Counted from the stretch's first letter, positions 21,960 through 33,761 are shown. The stretch is 64,000 nt of DNA from Lumnitzera littorea (GCA_024138015.1 JAMXBB010000002.1:49966469-50030468); one strand, 5' to 3'. Program-made: numbers and translations. Notes: generated by a model from the sequence alone, not told the origin.

Positions 21960-24900
21960 AACTTCTTTCATATGAATTGCCGGGTGAATGGCAAGTTATG
22001 CACCGTGATCATTAATGGAGGGAGCTGTACTAACATCATTGTGTAAGGGGTAGTAAAGGCTATGAAATTGTCGACTCTCCCACATCGCAAGCTGTATAAG
22101 ATTCATTGGCTGAATAAGAAAGGAGGACTACATGTTTCCAAGCAAGTCAAAGTGTCGATTACTATTGGTGATAGGTATAGGGATGAGGTAGTGTGTGATG
22201 TCCTTCCCATATGTACATCTTACATATTACTCGGTCAACCGTGGCTATTTGACTTAAGAGTGTTACACGATGGGTATAGAAATACCTACATGTTTCAAAA
22301 GGATGTGAAGAAAGTTATATTGACACTTATGAGTCCCAAGGAAGTGTAAGAAGCCTAGGAAAAGGTTACTAGATCACTGCAGTGGAAATTGTTGGTGATT
22401 TCTCGAGCACAGTTTGCATGAGAGGTTAAGGCTAAAGGCTATGTACTCTTCTTGGTCAGGAGACTCTTAGAGGTTAAAGAGGCTAATAAGTTACCTTCCA
22501 AAGTGCAGCAACTACTCTAGGAAGCAACTACTCTAGGAATTTGCTGACCTCTTCCTTTCCAAGATGCTGAAAGGATTACCTCCCTTGAGAGGGATTAAGC
22601 ATTGCATCAATCTTCAACCTGGAGTAGACCTACCGAATTGACCCACCCATAGACTCAATCCTGAGTAAGCAACTAACTTGAAAAAGTAAGTTAATGAGTT
22701 AGTAGATCATGGATATGTTCGTAAGAGCATAAGCCTGTGTGCCGTCCTAGCCGTGTTAGTACCAAAGAAAGATGGATCATGAAGGATGAGCATTGACAGT
22801 CGTACCATCAATAAGATTACTGTTAAGTACCGATACCTAATCTCGCCGTTGGATGACATGCTCAATGAGTTGTATGGTGTACGTATCTTTTCGAAGATAG
22901 ATCTCAAGAGTAGGTACCATCAAATATGAATGAGATCAGGAGATGAATGGAAAATAGCCTTTAAGACTCGAGATGGTCTATTTGAGTGGATGGTTATGCC
23001 GTTTGGTTTAACTAATGCGCTGAGTACATTCATGAGGCTCATGAATCATGTACTCAGAACATTGATCGGCAAATACGTTATGGTTTATTTTGATGATATT
23101 CTTGCTTACAAGGCTAACCTTCTCATTCATGTCGAACATTTGAGATTGGTGTTTAATGTACTCCACGCTAAGAAATTATTCAACAACCTAAAGAAATGCG
23201 CTTTCGATCAAATCGAGGTTATATTCCTCGGATATGTTGTTTCAAGGGTGCAGTTCGAGTTGATGACGAAAAGGTCATGGCTATTAATGAGTGGCCTACG
23301 CCGATAAGTGCAGCCGAAGTTAGGAGCTTCCATGGCCTAACCTCGTTCTATCGAAGATTTATCCGGAACTTCAGCTTCATAACTGCACCATTGACTGAAT
23401 TGACCAAGAAGAATATTGAGTTTAAATGGGCAGAAAAGGCTTAAAGGAGTTTTGAAGATGTGAAGTATAAGTTGACGTCTGCTCCAGTACTTGCCTTACT
23501 AGATTTTGAGAAGGTTTTTGAGGTTGAATGTGATGCATTTAGTGTCGGCATTGGTGCCGTCCTTATGCAGGAGCCTTGACCTATTGCTTACTTCAGCGAA
23601 AAACTCCAAGGTGCTGCCTTGAATTACTCAACCTACGACAAGGAGTTCTATGCCCTTATCCGTACACTTTAGAACTAGCAACATTATCTGCTGCTAAGAT
23701 AATTCATCATATATTTGGATCATGAATCTCTTAAACATATTCGTGGGCAGTAGAAGCTTTCTTGGCATCACGTTAAGTGGGTTGAGTTCTTAGAGAACTT
23801 TTGCTATGTCTTCACGTATAAGAAGGGAAGCACCAACATAGTGGTTGATGCCCTTTTTCACTGTCATACCTTGTTTACGATGTTGTAAGCTAAAGTGTTT
23901 AGATTTGGCACTTTACCTGATCGATATGAGCATGACCCACATTTTGGGCCTTTAGTAGCCAAGTGCCATGATAGAGGAGCTGTAGACAGATTTTGCTTAA
24001 GTGAGGGGTTCTTAATGAAGGGAAAGCAGATTTGCATGCTGAATGGTTCTGTAAGGGAACTATTGGTTCAAGAGGCTCACACCGAGGGTTTAGCTGGCCA
24101 TTTTGGGGCAAAAGAGGACAATTAAGATATCAAAGGAACACTTTGACTGGCCAGAGATGATGAGGGATGTACATCGAATGCTTAAAAAGTGTAAAGTGTG
24201 TAAGTATGCAAAAGGGAAGAGAGAACCCTATAGAGAATATACACCCCCACCAATTCCTGAGCGGTCGTGGACCACTCTAAGCATGGATTTCATGCTCAGC
24301 CTTCCCCACACGCAAAGAAGACACGATTTGATCATGGTGGTGGTCAATCAGTTCAACAAGATGGGCCACTTCATCCCCTGCCATAGGACTAATGATGCTT
24401 TATTCATTGCTAACCTCTTTTTGCAGGAAATTGTACAACTGCGTGGAGTGCCAAGGAGTATTATGTTCGGCTGTGATTCCAAATTCATGAGCTTCTTTTA
24501 GAAGACCTTATGGAGGAAACTTGACACTAAGCTTCTGTTCAGTACCTCTTGCTACCCCTAGACAGACGTCCAAACTAAAGTAGTTAACAAAACCGTCGAT
24601 CATCTCCTGCGCATCACTATTGGAAAGAACTCTTGTGATTGGGATTTATGTCTACCCATCATTAAATTTACCTATAATCGCTTTACTCATAGCTCTACTA
24701 GAACATCACCATTTGAGGTTATTTATGGACTTAACCTAAACCTACCCTTGGACTTGGTTAGCAGTTTGACTACATAAGGGGGGAGTCAATTTGGTACAGC
24801 ATGCTGAGGAATTTCATAGGTTGCATCAAAGAATTGCTGAGCAATTGGCTAAAACTGTAGCTCAATAGAAGGAATTGGGAAGCCGTAGAAGGAAATGAAT

Positions 24901-25204
24901 TGTTTATGCCCTTAGGGACCTTATCTGGATCCATCTTAGCAAGGAGCGCTTCCCTAGCAAGAGGATGAACAAACTAACTCTTATAGTGAATGGCCCCTAC
25001 AGGATCCTCGGGCGCATTAATGATAATGCCTACGAGATTGAGCTACTTGAAGGTCTCGGCGTATTTACCACTTTTAATGTTGTTGACTTAACTCCATATG
25101 TGCCCGAAGATGATGAAGACCAAGATTTAAGAGCAAATCTTCAACAACCTCGAGGAACTGATGAACTACTAACCAATGGCCCTATTACTTACGCACAGCT
25201 CTAA
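21960..25204 (+). pseudogene. Gypsy 2 pol: protease, RT, RNase H, integrase
   Basis: The protease region is at 21970-22349. RT follows from about 22500, with VPKKDGS, GLFEWMVMPFGLTNALSTFMRLMN and VMVYFDDILAY near 23080-23110. RNase H (NYSTYDKEFYALI near 23625) is next. The integrase HHCC module is AGLAGHFGAK ... CKVCKYAKGKRE (24060-24215), and the core begins LSMDFMLSLP (first Asp) with FGCDSKFMSFF (second Asp). The C-terminal GPY module lies at 24985-25060. The frame ends at 25204, 46 bases inside the 3' LTR. Numerous stops and shifts. Confidence 0.85.
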
Positions 25205-26083
25205 GGATTCCAATCCCTTATATGGTGAATTCTCTCTCAGTAACCTACTGATGATGAGAAAGTTTATGCTGAAGGAATGTGGCTAAACTCCTTAAGGACA
25301 CCTAATTGTCGTACGATGATTTGTACACTCGATAGTGATGATGTTGACTATTCCCTTGTCGAGAACCCTATGCCAAGTTATCTTACCGACACTGTCGAGA
25401 AGTTCTTATCAAGTGACAAAAGACTCACTTAAACGGCTGAATAGTTTTCTCTCGACATGATGCCATCTCTCTCTCTTCTTAGCCCTTTAATGCCGCAACA
25501 TTTTGACCCCTTTCGCTTGCTGTGCTCAGAGAATATTCGTATAGGACCAATGTTGCACTATCACCTATCCATCTCATCTAACATTATACTGCTTTTCCGT
25601 TTTGGTCTTTTGTCCTTTTTACCCTTTTTAGTATGTACTAGGAATTCCCTTTTTATATATACTTTCTTGTTTTTTCATTATTTGTAATGCTACCCTAAGA
25701 ACATACTATAAATATTCCTTTTCTCTTGTCAATCGTAGATATAACCAACATTTTTACACTAAATATTCTATTCTCGTAAGACAACTCTCTCCAAGTCCAT
25801 ATTTCCTACACTCTTATTTAATTTTGTCCAGTAGCTTAGGATTAGTGGTGGGTTGACTTTGACATCAACTTGTACATCATATCAAGTGTGGTGTCAAGTC
25901 ATGTTATGTTCGTTAGTGAGTTATGTTCGTTAATGAGTTACATTCTCCGAGCAGTTTCACGTTAACTACTTTTGTTCAATTATAGACCCTTTCCCTCTAA
26001 TTTTCTTCGATATCTCAAAGGACCCATTCAGTTCAATTCCGTCTTGGTAAGTCCTAGTGATAACTGAGCTCCTAGGTACACCA
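25159..26083 (+). repeat. Gypsy 2 3' LTR (B)
   Basis: Starts TGATGAACTACT and ends TACACCA. It carries a 17-bp tandem duplication at 25903-25936 (GTTATGTTCGTTAGTGA twice with one difference) that is absent from LTR A, and a TATA box at 25707-25714. Confidence 0.85.
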
Positions 26084-26916
26084 CTCCATTATGGTTATGG
26101 TCTACTGTTTCAACAAAATGAGCCATTTTATTCCTTATCATAGGACTAATGATGCTTTATTTATCGCTAACCTCTTTTTGTAGGAAATTTTACGTTTGCA
26201 TGGGTTGTTGAGAAGTATTGTATCCAACTGTGATTCGAAGTTTATGAGCTTTTTCTAGAATACCTTACGTAGGACACTCAGCACCAAGCTTATGTATAGT
26301 ACTTCTTGCCACTTTCAAATAGACAGCCAAACTGAAGTGGTAAATAAGATAATCGGTAACCTTCTATGAGTGGCTGTGGGGAAGAATTTACACGATTGGG
26401 ACCTATGCTTACCTATCATTGAGTTAGGTTACAATTAATCAATTCACAGCTTAACAGGAAGGTTACCTTCTGAGGTCGTCTATGGACTCAACCTGAACTT
26501 GCCCTTAAATATAACTATCAGTCGACCGCACAAGGAGAAAGTTAATTAGGCTGGCAGCGCCCTAAAGAATTCTAGAAGTTGCATCAAAAGGTTGCCGAAC
26601 ACCTAACACAGATTGTAGGTCAGAAGAAGGAACATAGAAGCTGAAGAAGGAGATGAATGGTTTACAGTCTTGGAGACCTTATTTGGGTCTACCTTAGTAA
26701 GGAGCATTTCCTTGGAAAGAAGACGAACAAGCTTTCCCTTAGGTCAGATGAACCTTTTAAGATCCTTAAGCGCTTCAAGGATAATGCCTATGAGTTAGAA
26801 CTACCCAATAGATATGGTGTATCCGCTACTTTTAATATGGTTAATCTGACACCCTATGTATCTAATGAAGAAGAAGGCCAAGATTTGAGGGCAAATCTTT
26901 AACAACCCCGAGGAAC
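26084..26916 (+). pseudogene. Gypsy 1 integrase, continuation
   Basis: First five bases are the CTCCA duplication. The frame continues the integrase core broken at 19550: VYCFNKMSHFIPYHRTNDALF, then SNCDSKFMSFF, QIDSQTEVVNK with the downstream acidic position, and the GPY-type end at 26745-26850 (SDEPFKILKRFKDNAYELELPNRYGV). Frameshifts and stops throughout. Closely related to 24330-25150. Confidence 0.85.
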
Positions 26917-27834
26917 TAATGAGCTGCCAACCACTAGTCCTCTTACTCACAATCGACTCTAAGGCCTCCAATCCCTCACTCACAGAATTCTCTCTCGATA
27001 ACCTATCGATGATGAGAGACCCTATGCGGAAGGTGGATGGTTGAATTTCTTGTTGAATCTAAGAGGTTACACCCTGCTCTATTCTCTCTCTTATGCTGAC
27101 GCCGACTATTTGCTTGCTGAAGGCTTTGTGCCGAATGATCGAACTTCTAATTGTCGAGAGACTCCTACCATGTGATGAGACATTCTTCTTTAGCTTGAGC
27201 ACTTTCTTTTGACTCCCTATCAACACTTGCAACACCCCTTCCCTGTCTTGACATACCCTAATGCCACAACATCTTGATTCCCTTCACTTGTTATGATTAG
27301 AGAATCTATGTACGGAACCAATATTACGCTGCTACCTGTCCATTTCACTTGACATTGTACTGTTTTTCCCCTTTTGTCATTTGTCCTTTTTGCCCTTTTT
27401 CACATATATTAGGAATTCTCCTTTCATATGCCTTTATGTAATTTCCTTATTTGTATGGTTGCCCTAAGAATTTACTATGAATAGTCCCTTTTCGTTGTAA
27501 GCCAATATCTTACCTAACAGATATACATTGAATATTTTATTCTTGTAAGACAACCTTCTCCAAGTCCATTTTCCATACACTCTTATCTAATCTTGTTAAG
27601 CAATTTAGGATTAGTGGCGGGTAGACCTTGATATCAACTTATGTATCATATCAAGTGAAGTGTTAATTTGTATTGTGTTTGTTAGTGTGTCATATTCTCT
27701 GAACAACTTTACGTTAGCTATTCTAATTAGTTTGTAGGCCTACTCACTTTCCTTTCTTCAACATTTTGAAGGACCCTTTTAGTTTAAATTTGCAACGGTA
27801 AGTTTTAGTGATAATTAAGCTCCTAGGCACATTA
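26917..27834 (+). repeat. Gypsy 1 3' LTR
   Basis: Starts TAATGAGCTGCC where related LTRs start TGATGAACT, and ends TAGGCACATTA. The early region (26985-27130) is a variant shared with the solo LTR at 58400-59251 and the inverted fragment at 16938, but different from LTRs A and B. Confidence 0.8.
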
Positions 27835-29462
27835 AACTTCCACATAGAGCATTCGATTAAAACCCAAAAATCCATCAATCCATTCATTGCTTTTGCCATA
27901 ACTTTGTTTGAGTAACAACTGGGACCTATGGATCATAGTGATTTTTTAACTCCAGAAAGGCTCTTCTACTACTCTTCGAAGTAGCACCTCTTACATTCTA
28001 GGCAAGGACTTTAAAAGGCCACAATTGCATTTTCGACGATAGGGTATCCATATAATTAGATGTGATAATGGAAGCTAATATTTGATACCAAAAATCATTG
28101 GTGTAGCATTGTTGGAAATTCCTCACTTCCATCTTTCGTTGGTATGGCGCAAACATAGTGCAAAACATCACCATTTGCATTTCCCATGTGGTTAGAAGAA
28201 CTATATTTTCCTTCTCTTCCATCATTGAAATGGTGTAGGGAATTCTTTGGATGTTGAGAGGGATTTGTCGACGTAGGTACATCCTTTCCACTAAAGTCTT
28301 GCACATCCCCTCCAATAGATTCAAAATGTCTCCCCCAGCATGTTTGATCTTGTCATCGGTATCTTCAACACCATCATACTTTCCTCCTCTATTGCAATGG
28401 ATAGTTCCCTTTGGAAGTATATTCTTCCTCTTCTCAAAAACAGACAGAACAACACCTTGGGAACTTGCTCCCTATGCTACTATATTTGTGGATTATTATT
28501 CTTCGTACGGTTGCTATTACCTACTGCAAAGACCCATTTGGATGGATTAACCACCTTTGCATGTTCGGTTAGACGTCCAGTGAATGAGAATCTTGGTAGA
28601 TTAGTTATAGTAGCACCTCTACTTCTAGCATCACCATCATTTCTCCTTGCAATGTTTTTGCTGTAATCATGGACTATTGGTTACTTTGGTTCTTGAAAGG
28701 GTTTTGTGTCGAAAAGGATAGATTATCTTTGGTATTAACTTCTTTTAATGGGGTTGCCACATTTATATTATTCATAGATGTTGTCACATCTTTTAAAGGC
28801 ACCCTTTCCCCATGCACCCCTTCAAGTACTAACAATTGTATATCCTCCTGATTTTTTCCTCTTCAAGAATTTTGAAACATTGTATCTTTCCCTTTTTGAG
28901 TATCATTTGTGTAATTATTATCTTTTTTCTTACCTTTTTTCCTTCCATGCCGTCTTTCTATTTTGTACTTTAATCCATTCCCCATACTGAGGATTCTCTT
29001 CATTTATTTTCTCTAAACCTTCTCCAGTCAAACCCTCATTACTACTTCTTAGGTCCTCCAATGATTCCTTTACTTCATTACTATTTCTCAACATATCCCT
29101 TAAGGTACACTCTTCAAGATTTTGACCATTATTTGTTGATTTGGCTTGATCACTAAGAGTTCCATCGTGCCCTTTATCTCTCCTCCCATCCATATATTAA
29201 TGCTTTCCTTAGTCAGATTAACCATCATTAATTCTAGATTCTTTAGGCCTTTCCCATACTAAGCAACTAGCCTTCGAGTGATTGATGTAGCCACAGTTCT
29301 CACACATTTTAAGCAGTTGCTCATACTAAATAAGGTATTTTAATTTATTAATCACCATATGTTTTAGCATGGTATTTATGTCCACCTGAACATAGAATCT
29401 AGCAAAACGTCCACATTCTAATCCATTTGTATAGGCGTCAAATCTTAACACAAGTTATAGAC
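27835..29462 (-). pseudogene. LINE ORF1 C-terminal part and endonuclease start
   Basis: Minus strand, from right to left. First comes the ORF1 segment FDAYTNGLECGRFARFYVQVDI (the GRFARI-type motif of DUF4283 proteins). Then the knuckle CENCGYINHSKASC (about 29265-29310), then YGEWIKVQNRK near 28960. A diverged stretch follows to about 28030, and there the apurinic endonuclease of ORF2 begins: FKVLA then NVRGATSKSSRRAFLELK, with a stop in place of the Trp of the usual AWNxRG. The frame is lost at 27835, where the gypsy 1 LTR ends. Confidence 0.75.
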
Positions 29463-31557
29463 ATCCCATTTTTTGCCCTTCTTAAGTCTATCTCTAATTT
29501 AGAATCACTTAGTCTTTGGAGAAGGTTAAAAAATAGAAAATAACAAAAGATTGAAAATGAAAGCTTTTTATACTGGATTTCATGCATAATTTATTAAGTA
29601 AAAAATATGCAAAAATATGAAAATGAAAGCCTAGGAAGTTTTCTTTTTGGAAAGGTCTATTTTTTGAATTATTGTTGAGGAAATTGTGAGAAATAAAAAT
29701 AAAAAATTTGAATGTCAATTAAATACCTATTTATTACACTATGAACAAAACAAGCAAATCCAAGTAAATTTCTTACAATAATCAGAAATAAATCTCTAAA
29801 AAAATGTAAACCACATCCCTCATTAATTAAAAGAACATTAATTCATCTAAATTTTTCATAAAACCGTGATCAATTTGAGCAAAAAAGGAAAAAATTCAAA
29901 AAACAAACTTAGGTGCCATTTGACAAGTGATGAATGAAGATTCAATCTTTCTTCTAAATAGAAGTTTCTTAGGGAGGAATCATGACTCAACACTATAAAT
30001 TAACACCTTCTTCACATAATTAAAGCATCAAATTCATCAGAAATCAATAACAAATCCCAATTATGTTAGTTTCTCACTCTAGGTGATTATTAGTATAAAC
30101 CTACTCTTTCTATTCGATTTCTCTCACTATATAGAAAATCGATGTAAGAAAATTGTTAGGAACATTCCACTTACGTTTATAAACAAAGCTCAAGCTTTGA
30201 TTTTATCTAATTTTGTAGAGATTTGATCAATTTCAAGGAGAAAGATTGAAAAAACCATTTTGAAGTTGTTGTGTATTGGATTGTTCTTTTTTGGAAAAAT
30301 CAAAGCATGAAAGCTCGTCTTGTTCAAAAATTGATTTAGGGCTTTCAAAGTTCAACATCTCAAGAGTCCAATGCCACCAGCCATACCTGAAAATTTGCTT
30401 AGAAACTGCCTGAACTTACCAATTTTCTTTCATTGCAAAGGTAAGTCTTCAACTTATTCTTATTATTTATAAGCTTGCTCAAAAAAAAAAAAAAAAGGGA
30501 AAAAAGAAAGAAAAGAAAATTTCAGAAAAAATAAAAAATGTTGATGAACGTATTTTGATTTGTTTACATGGTTCTAATGTGTTTGTGGTAATTTTTTCTA
30601 TTTTAATTACATGATTATGTTATATTAGGATTAATAAATTATGTTATGTTAATATTAATTGTTGCTTAATCTTAACTATTGATATGATTATCTGTGCTTT
30701 AATAAAAATAACATGTTAGTTAATAAATTTTAAAATGTCTATTTTTAGCATAATTAGTTAGTCTAATTTATATAATAACATGGTTTGACGTTTTTATGTG
30801 ACATGGTTTGAATAATATGAATAATTAGTGTTGGCTTTAATTTTTGTGAGCTTTTATAATGTTTCTAAATAAAGTTTGCCTCTTTCTTTTCCGATTTTTC
30901 TTCAAAAATGTTTTTCATAAAAAAGTAAATAAATAGATTGGCCTTTCTCCAAAATTTAGGTTTCTTTCTTAGAACTTTACCAAATTAGACCAAAAAAATT
31001 GATTTTTCTAAAATTAATAAAATTTAATAAACTTATAGATGTTTCAAAAATAAAATCAACCAGTAAATTAAAATTTTCATCAATTGAGAATTACGTGAGT
31101 TTGATCCCACTTCAATGGTATGCAAACACTTTGGATAGCTTAAAATAATAAAAAAATTTTATTTTTCCCCTGTTTCCATTATTTTAAATAAATAAATAAA
31201 ATTTTCAATTTATTTGAAAAACATAGTTAAGGCTCATTAATCAATTCTATGGGTTTCTTTTATGAAAACCACTCAGGTTTTGATAAGTTAGCATTCGAAC
31301 TCAAATCATTTGGTTTCTACTTTTCTAAAGCTTTTTTTTTTTTTTTTTAAGAAAATCTGTGGATCAATAGTTGAAATTAAGATCCATCAACTCTTGAATT
31401 TTAATTTTACTTTTTTTCTTGATTTTGATCAAGTAGCAACTCCTTTTTCAATTTTTTTTTTTGAAAAACCCTTTTCTTAGTATGGTCAAGAGGTCTATAT
31501 TAAGCGAGCTAAGTTAAAATAAATTAGATTAAGAAAAGAAAGAAACTTATTTTTCAA
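29463..31557 (+). mobile_element. LTR-like block inside LINE ORF1 (TGTAGACA family)
   Basis: ORF1 reads RIGEKIRA on the right and LRFDAYTNG on the left of this block, so it is an insertion of about 2.1 kb. It starts TATAGACATCCC followed by ATTTTTTGCCC, like other LTR starts at 56692 (+) and 63282 (-). It also carries the family motif GATCAAGTAGCAACTCC at 31427-31443. TATAAATT lies near 29993. No coding sequence inside, so it is best read as a solo LTR. The 5-bp duplication is not clear, and the exact ends may be off by several bases. Confidence 0.55.
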
Positions 31558-32295
31558 CTCGGAATAGCTCTTATTTTTTCTCCTATACGTTGGATGGCAA
31601 TTGGAGAGAAGTATTTCTTTGGCGGTCCTCCAATTCACACCCATAATGCAATCATGCCAAACGAAGATTGATCAAGGTCGAAATCAGTTTTCTATATTTT
31701 TAAAGCCAAATAGTGGTTATTAATAAACCATAAACCATTACCAATAACCCATTGGAAATCTAGATCGTTATCCAATGATATTAGAAACTATGTGTACGAG
31801 TTTAAAATTTCTCAAAAGCCTGCCAATCCTCTTTAATTTTTCTAAAAGAAAGTTATAACCTGGATTAAGACCCATTACTTTAGCAATAAAAGTGTTTCCA
31901 TGATGCATAGATCGTATCTTTTTCCGATGTAGAAAACTTAACGTAGCATCATTCAATCTTGCTTCTTCCTCCAACGCATTCTCCATGTCCTGATCCTCCT
32001 CAACTAAGTGATCTTGTGAGGGTTTCAAACAACGTTTTGCGTACGTATGCTCCTGGTATATTTGATATGACCATATCTCGAAATGATAATTTCGAAAAGC
32101 TTCCCTTCTAGGCATCCCTCTCCACAGACATGAATGGCATATCATCATCTCCTTCTGCTGCCGATCTTTTGCGACTCCGGTGGGCCTTGTCGCTGGACTC
32201 ATGCTTCGAAGGTTGGGGAACAGGAACACAAGGGTTTTCGACATCCATTTTTTCTATAGGTAATTGTTGTGACTTAATATAGATAGATGCATATA
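31558..32295 (-). pseudogene. LINE ORF1 N-terminal part
   Basis: Minus strand, ORF1 probably starts at the Met at 32244, about 50 bp inside the LINE 5' end. It encodes an acidic segment (EEDQDMENALEEEARL) and then the DUF4283-type fold: TFIAKVMGLNPGYNFLLEKLKRIGRLL, followed after frameshifts by LWV, IGG, YFSPIAIQRIGEKI. Plant L1 ORF1 proteins, which bind RNA, have this layout. The frame breaks at 31557. Confidence 0.65.
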
Positions 32296-32306
32296 TATCT
32301 TCTATC
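32296..32306 (+). repeat. LINE target-site duplication, right copy
   Basis: TATCTTCTATC, identical to 6838-6848. Confidence 0.75.
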
Positions 32307-32980
32307 TTTACTCAAAGTTATAAACCCTAAATATCTACAGCCTCTTGAAACTACCATAAAGAATAGTATTTAAAAACTTTAAATATTGAAAAAAAATTTT
32401 CCACGAAATAAACACACTTTAATTTCACTACAGCTACTCTGTTTCCCATTTGGATGGACGATATTTAATTAACAGTGATCGGATGGCAGATAATGTTCAA
32501 AGATCAAACTTTATATTTTTATCATCTATTATAATGCCATCACGAGAAATTTGTTTATGTTTCAGATTATGTGTTAAGAATAATGATTCAAAGTTATATG
32601 ATGATCTGATCCCGATATTTGTATGTTATTACTTATTCTAAGTTATCCACGATTTATTTTCGTATATTTTATAAAACTTTGAAGATCCCTTTTTCAATTT
32701 TTGACATATATATATATATATATGTGTGTATATATTTAAGTTAATTCTATTTAAAATTATAAAAAATAAAAGATATTGTGTGAAAAGGTATTATTGTGTT
32801 GATAGTGCAATTATAAGACATAATGCTCTGGATATGAGGTTTCAATTGAAGTAATCACATAATTGTTGAGTGCATCACGTGTTATATCTTGCCTCAAAAA
32901 AGTGTCGTAGAAAAGATACGTGTATGAATAAATCCAAAAGAATGATAAAAAGGTGGAATAAATAATCTTATTGTCTAAAA
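32307..32980. other. Noncoding sequence right of the LINE
   Basis: AT-rich, with a (TA)n run near 32706-32723. No gene or element seen. Confidence 0.5.
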
Positions 32981-33278
32981 TAGAGTTGCGCATATGGGAT
33001 GGGCATGAGATTCAACTCATTTAGCCTCAAAAAAAAGAAAAAAAGAGGTTAGAATTGAAAGTTTCATCACTTAGCCCACATTGGCTTGCCCTGCTTCAAC
33101 TCACCGGTTAAAGCAGTCAAATACTGCCGATTAGGCAAAAAGAAGACAATTCAAGAAAAAACCATCACCGTCGTGTGGACATGGGATAGGACATGCATGT
33201 TATTAATATATCAGACAGTATTGCATATAATACAATTAACGGAGAAACATATAATATGCTCTGTATAAAGATTTACGT

Positions 33279-33310
<32 letters not shown>

Positions 33311-33753
33311 GACATGCACGTTCAGGTTTATGTTTTCAAATTTCTATAACTAATAACGAGGAAACATAAACTCAAGCTCCCAACTGCAATTTAGAAAATA
33401 TCCTCCAAGAGTCGAGTAAAATAAGGTAAAATAACTTGGGTGATCAAACAACGTCTAAGAGAAGTAAACAGCACGACGAAGAAAGAGAAACTGTTACCAT
33501 AAATTTTTAGTTCAAAAAATAGCATTAATTTCGCTTTTAGTATGTCTATTTGAATACATTTATCTTTACAGTAAAAAGATTCTTAATAAGTTTGTGAACT
33601 CACTTATTTAACTGACTAAATTATGTAAAAGAAATAAATGTTGCAGGTTGGTAGATTAGTCTGCTTGACCCTTTAACCTATGATGAGGTGAGTTAGACCA
33701 AAAATTTTGGCCCACTTAGTAGGTTGGCTCTTTCAACTCTCATGCACAATCTA
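32981..33753. mobile_element. Possible hAT-type MITE (773 bp)
   Basis: Ends TAGAGTTGCGCAT and, inverted at the right, TAGATTGTGCAT. They are flanked by GTCTAAAA (32973-32980) and GTTTACAA (33754-33761), which agree at six of eight positions. hAT elements have short imperfect inverted ends and 8-bp target duplications. No transposase inside; an (AT)n microsatellite lies at 33282-33310. The imperfect ends make this tentative. Confidence 0.4.
33282..33310. repeat. (AT)n microsatellite
   Basis: Uninterrupted AT dinucleotides, about 14 units. Confidence 0.9.
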
Positions 33754-33761
33754 GTTTACAA

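Larger units (their letters stand above)
19551..26083 (+). mobile_element. Complete gypsy chromovirus 2 nested in its sibling
   Basis: 6.5 kb with 5' LTR 19551-20443, initiator-Met primer site, gag, protease, RT, RNase H, integrase and 3' LTR 25159-26083, and TSD CTCCA. It is inserted in the integrase of a sibling of the same family (gypsy 1), whose frame continues at 26084. The integrase end has a GPY module (NGPYRILGRINDNAYEIEL) and no recognisable chromodomain. The frame continues past the start of the 3' LTR. These traits suggest the CRM/Reina side of the chromoviruses; this is inference. Many stops make it inactive. Confidence 0.9.
16938..27834 (+). mobile_element. Damaged gypsy chromovirus 1 (5' end lost, sibling element inside)
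   Basis: Plus-strand protease, RT, RNase H and integrase (17207-19550) continue after the nested element at 26084-26916 and end in a 3' LTR (26917-27834). The 5' LTR, primer site and gag are missing. In their place is a short inverted LTR fragment (16938-17095) and about 110 bp of unplaced sequence (17096-17206). The LINE endonuclease/linker bordering this end is also missing, so the left boundary is a deletion or rearrangement rather than an insertion edge, and no TSD can be read. Confidence 0.75.
6849..32295 (-). mobile_element. L1-type LINE, split into four pieces by later insertions
   Basis: Read on the minus strand, the pieces in order are 32295-31558 (5' end, ORF1 start), 29462-27835 (ORF1 zinc knuckle and endonuclease start), about 16937-16320 (reverse transcriptase start), and 9501-6849 (reverse transcriptase core, zinc-binding region, RNase H, poly-A). 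Domain order is that of plant L1 elements. The outer ends are tied together by the same 11-bp duplication, with a 12-nt poly-A at 6850-6861. Without the insertions about 5.2 kb of LINE remain. Part of the endonuclease and linker between 27835 and 16937 is missing. Both ORFs contain many stops, so it is dead. Confidence 0.8.

Noticed and set aside
28251..28990. Plus-strand frames as a host gene
   Set aside because: They are antisense to the LINE ORF1 region; the minus strand explains the sequence.
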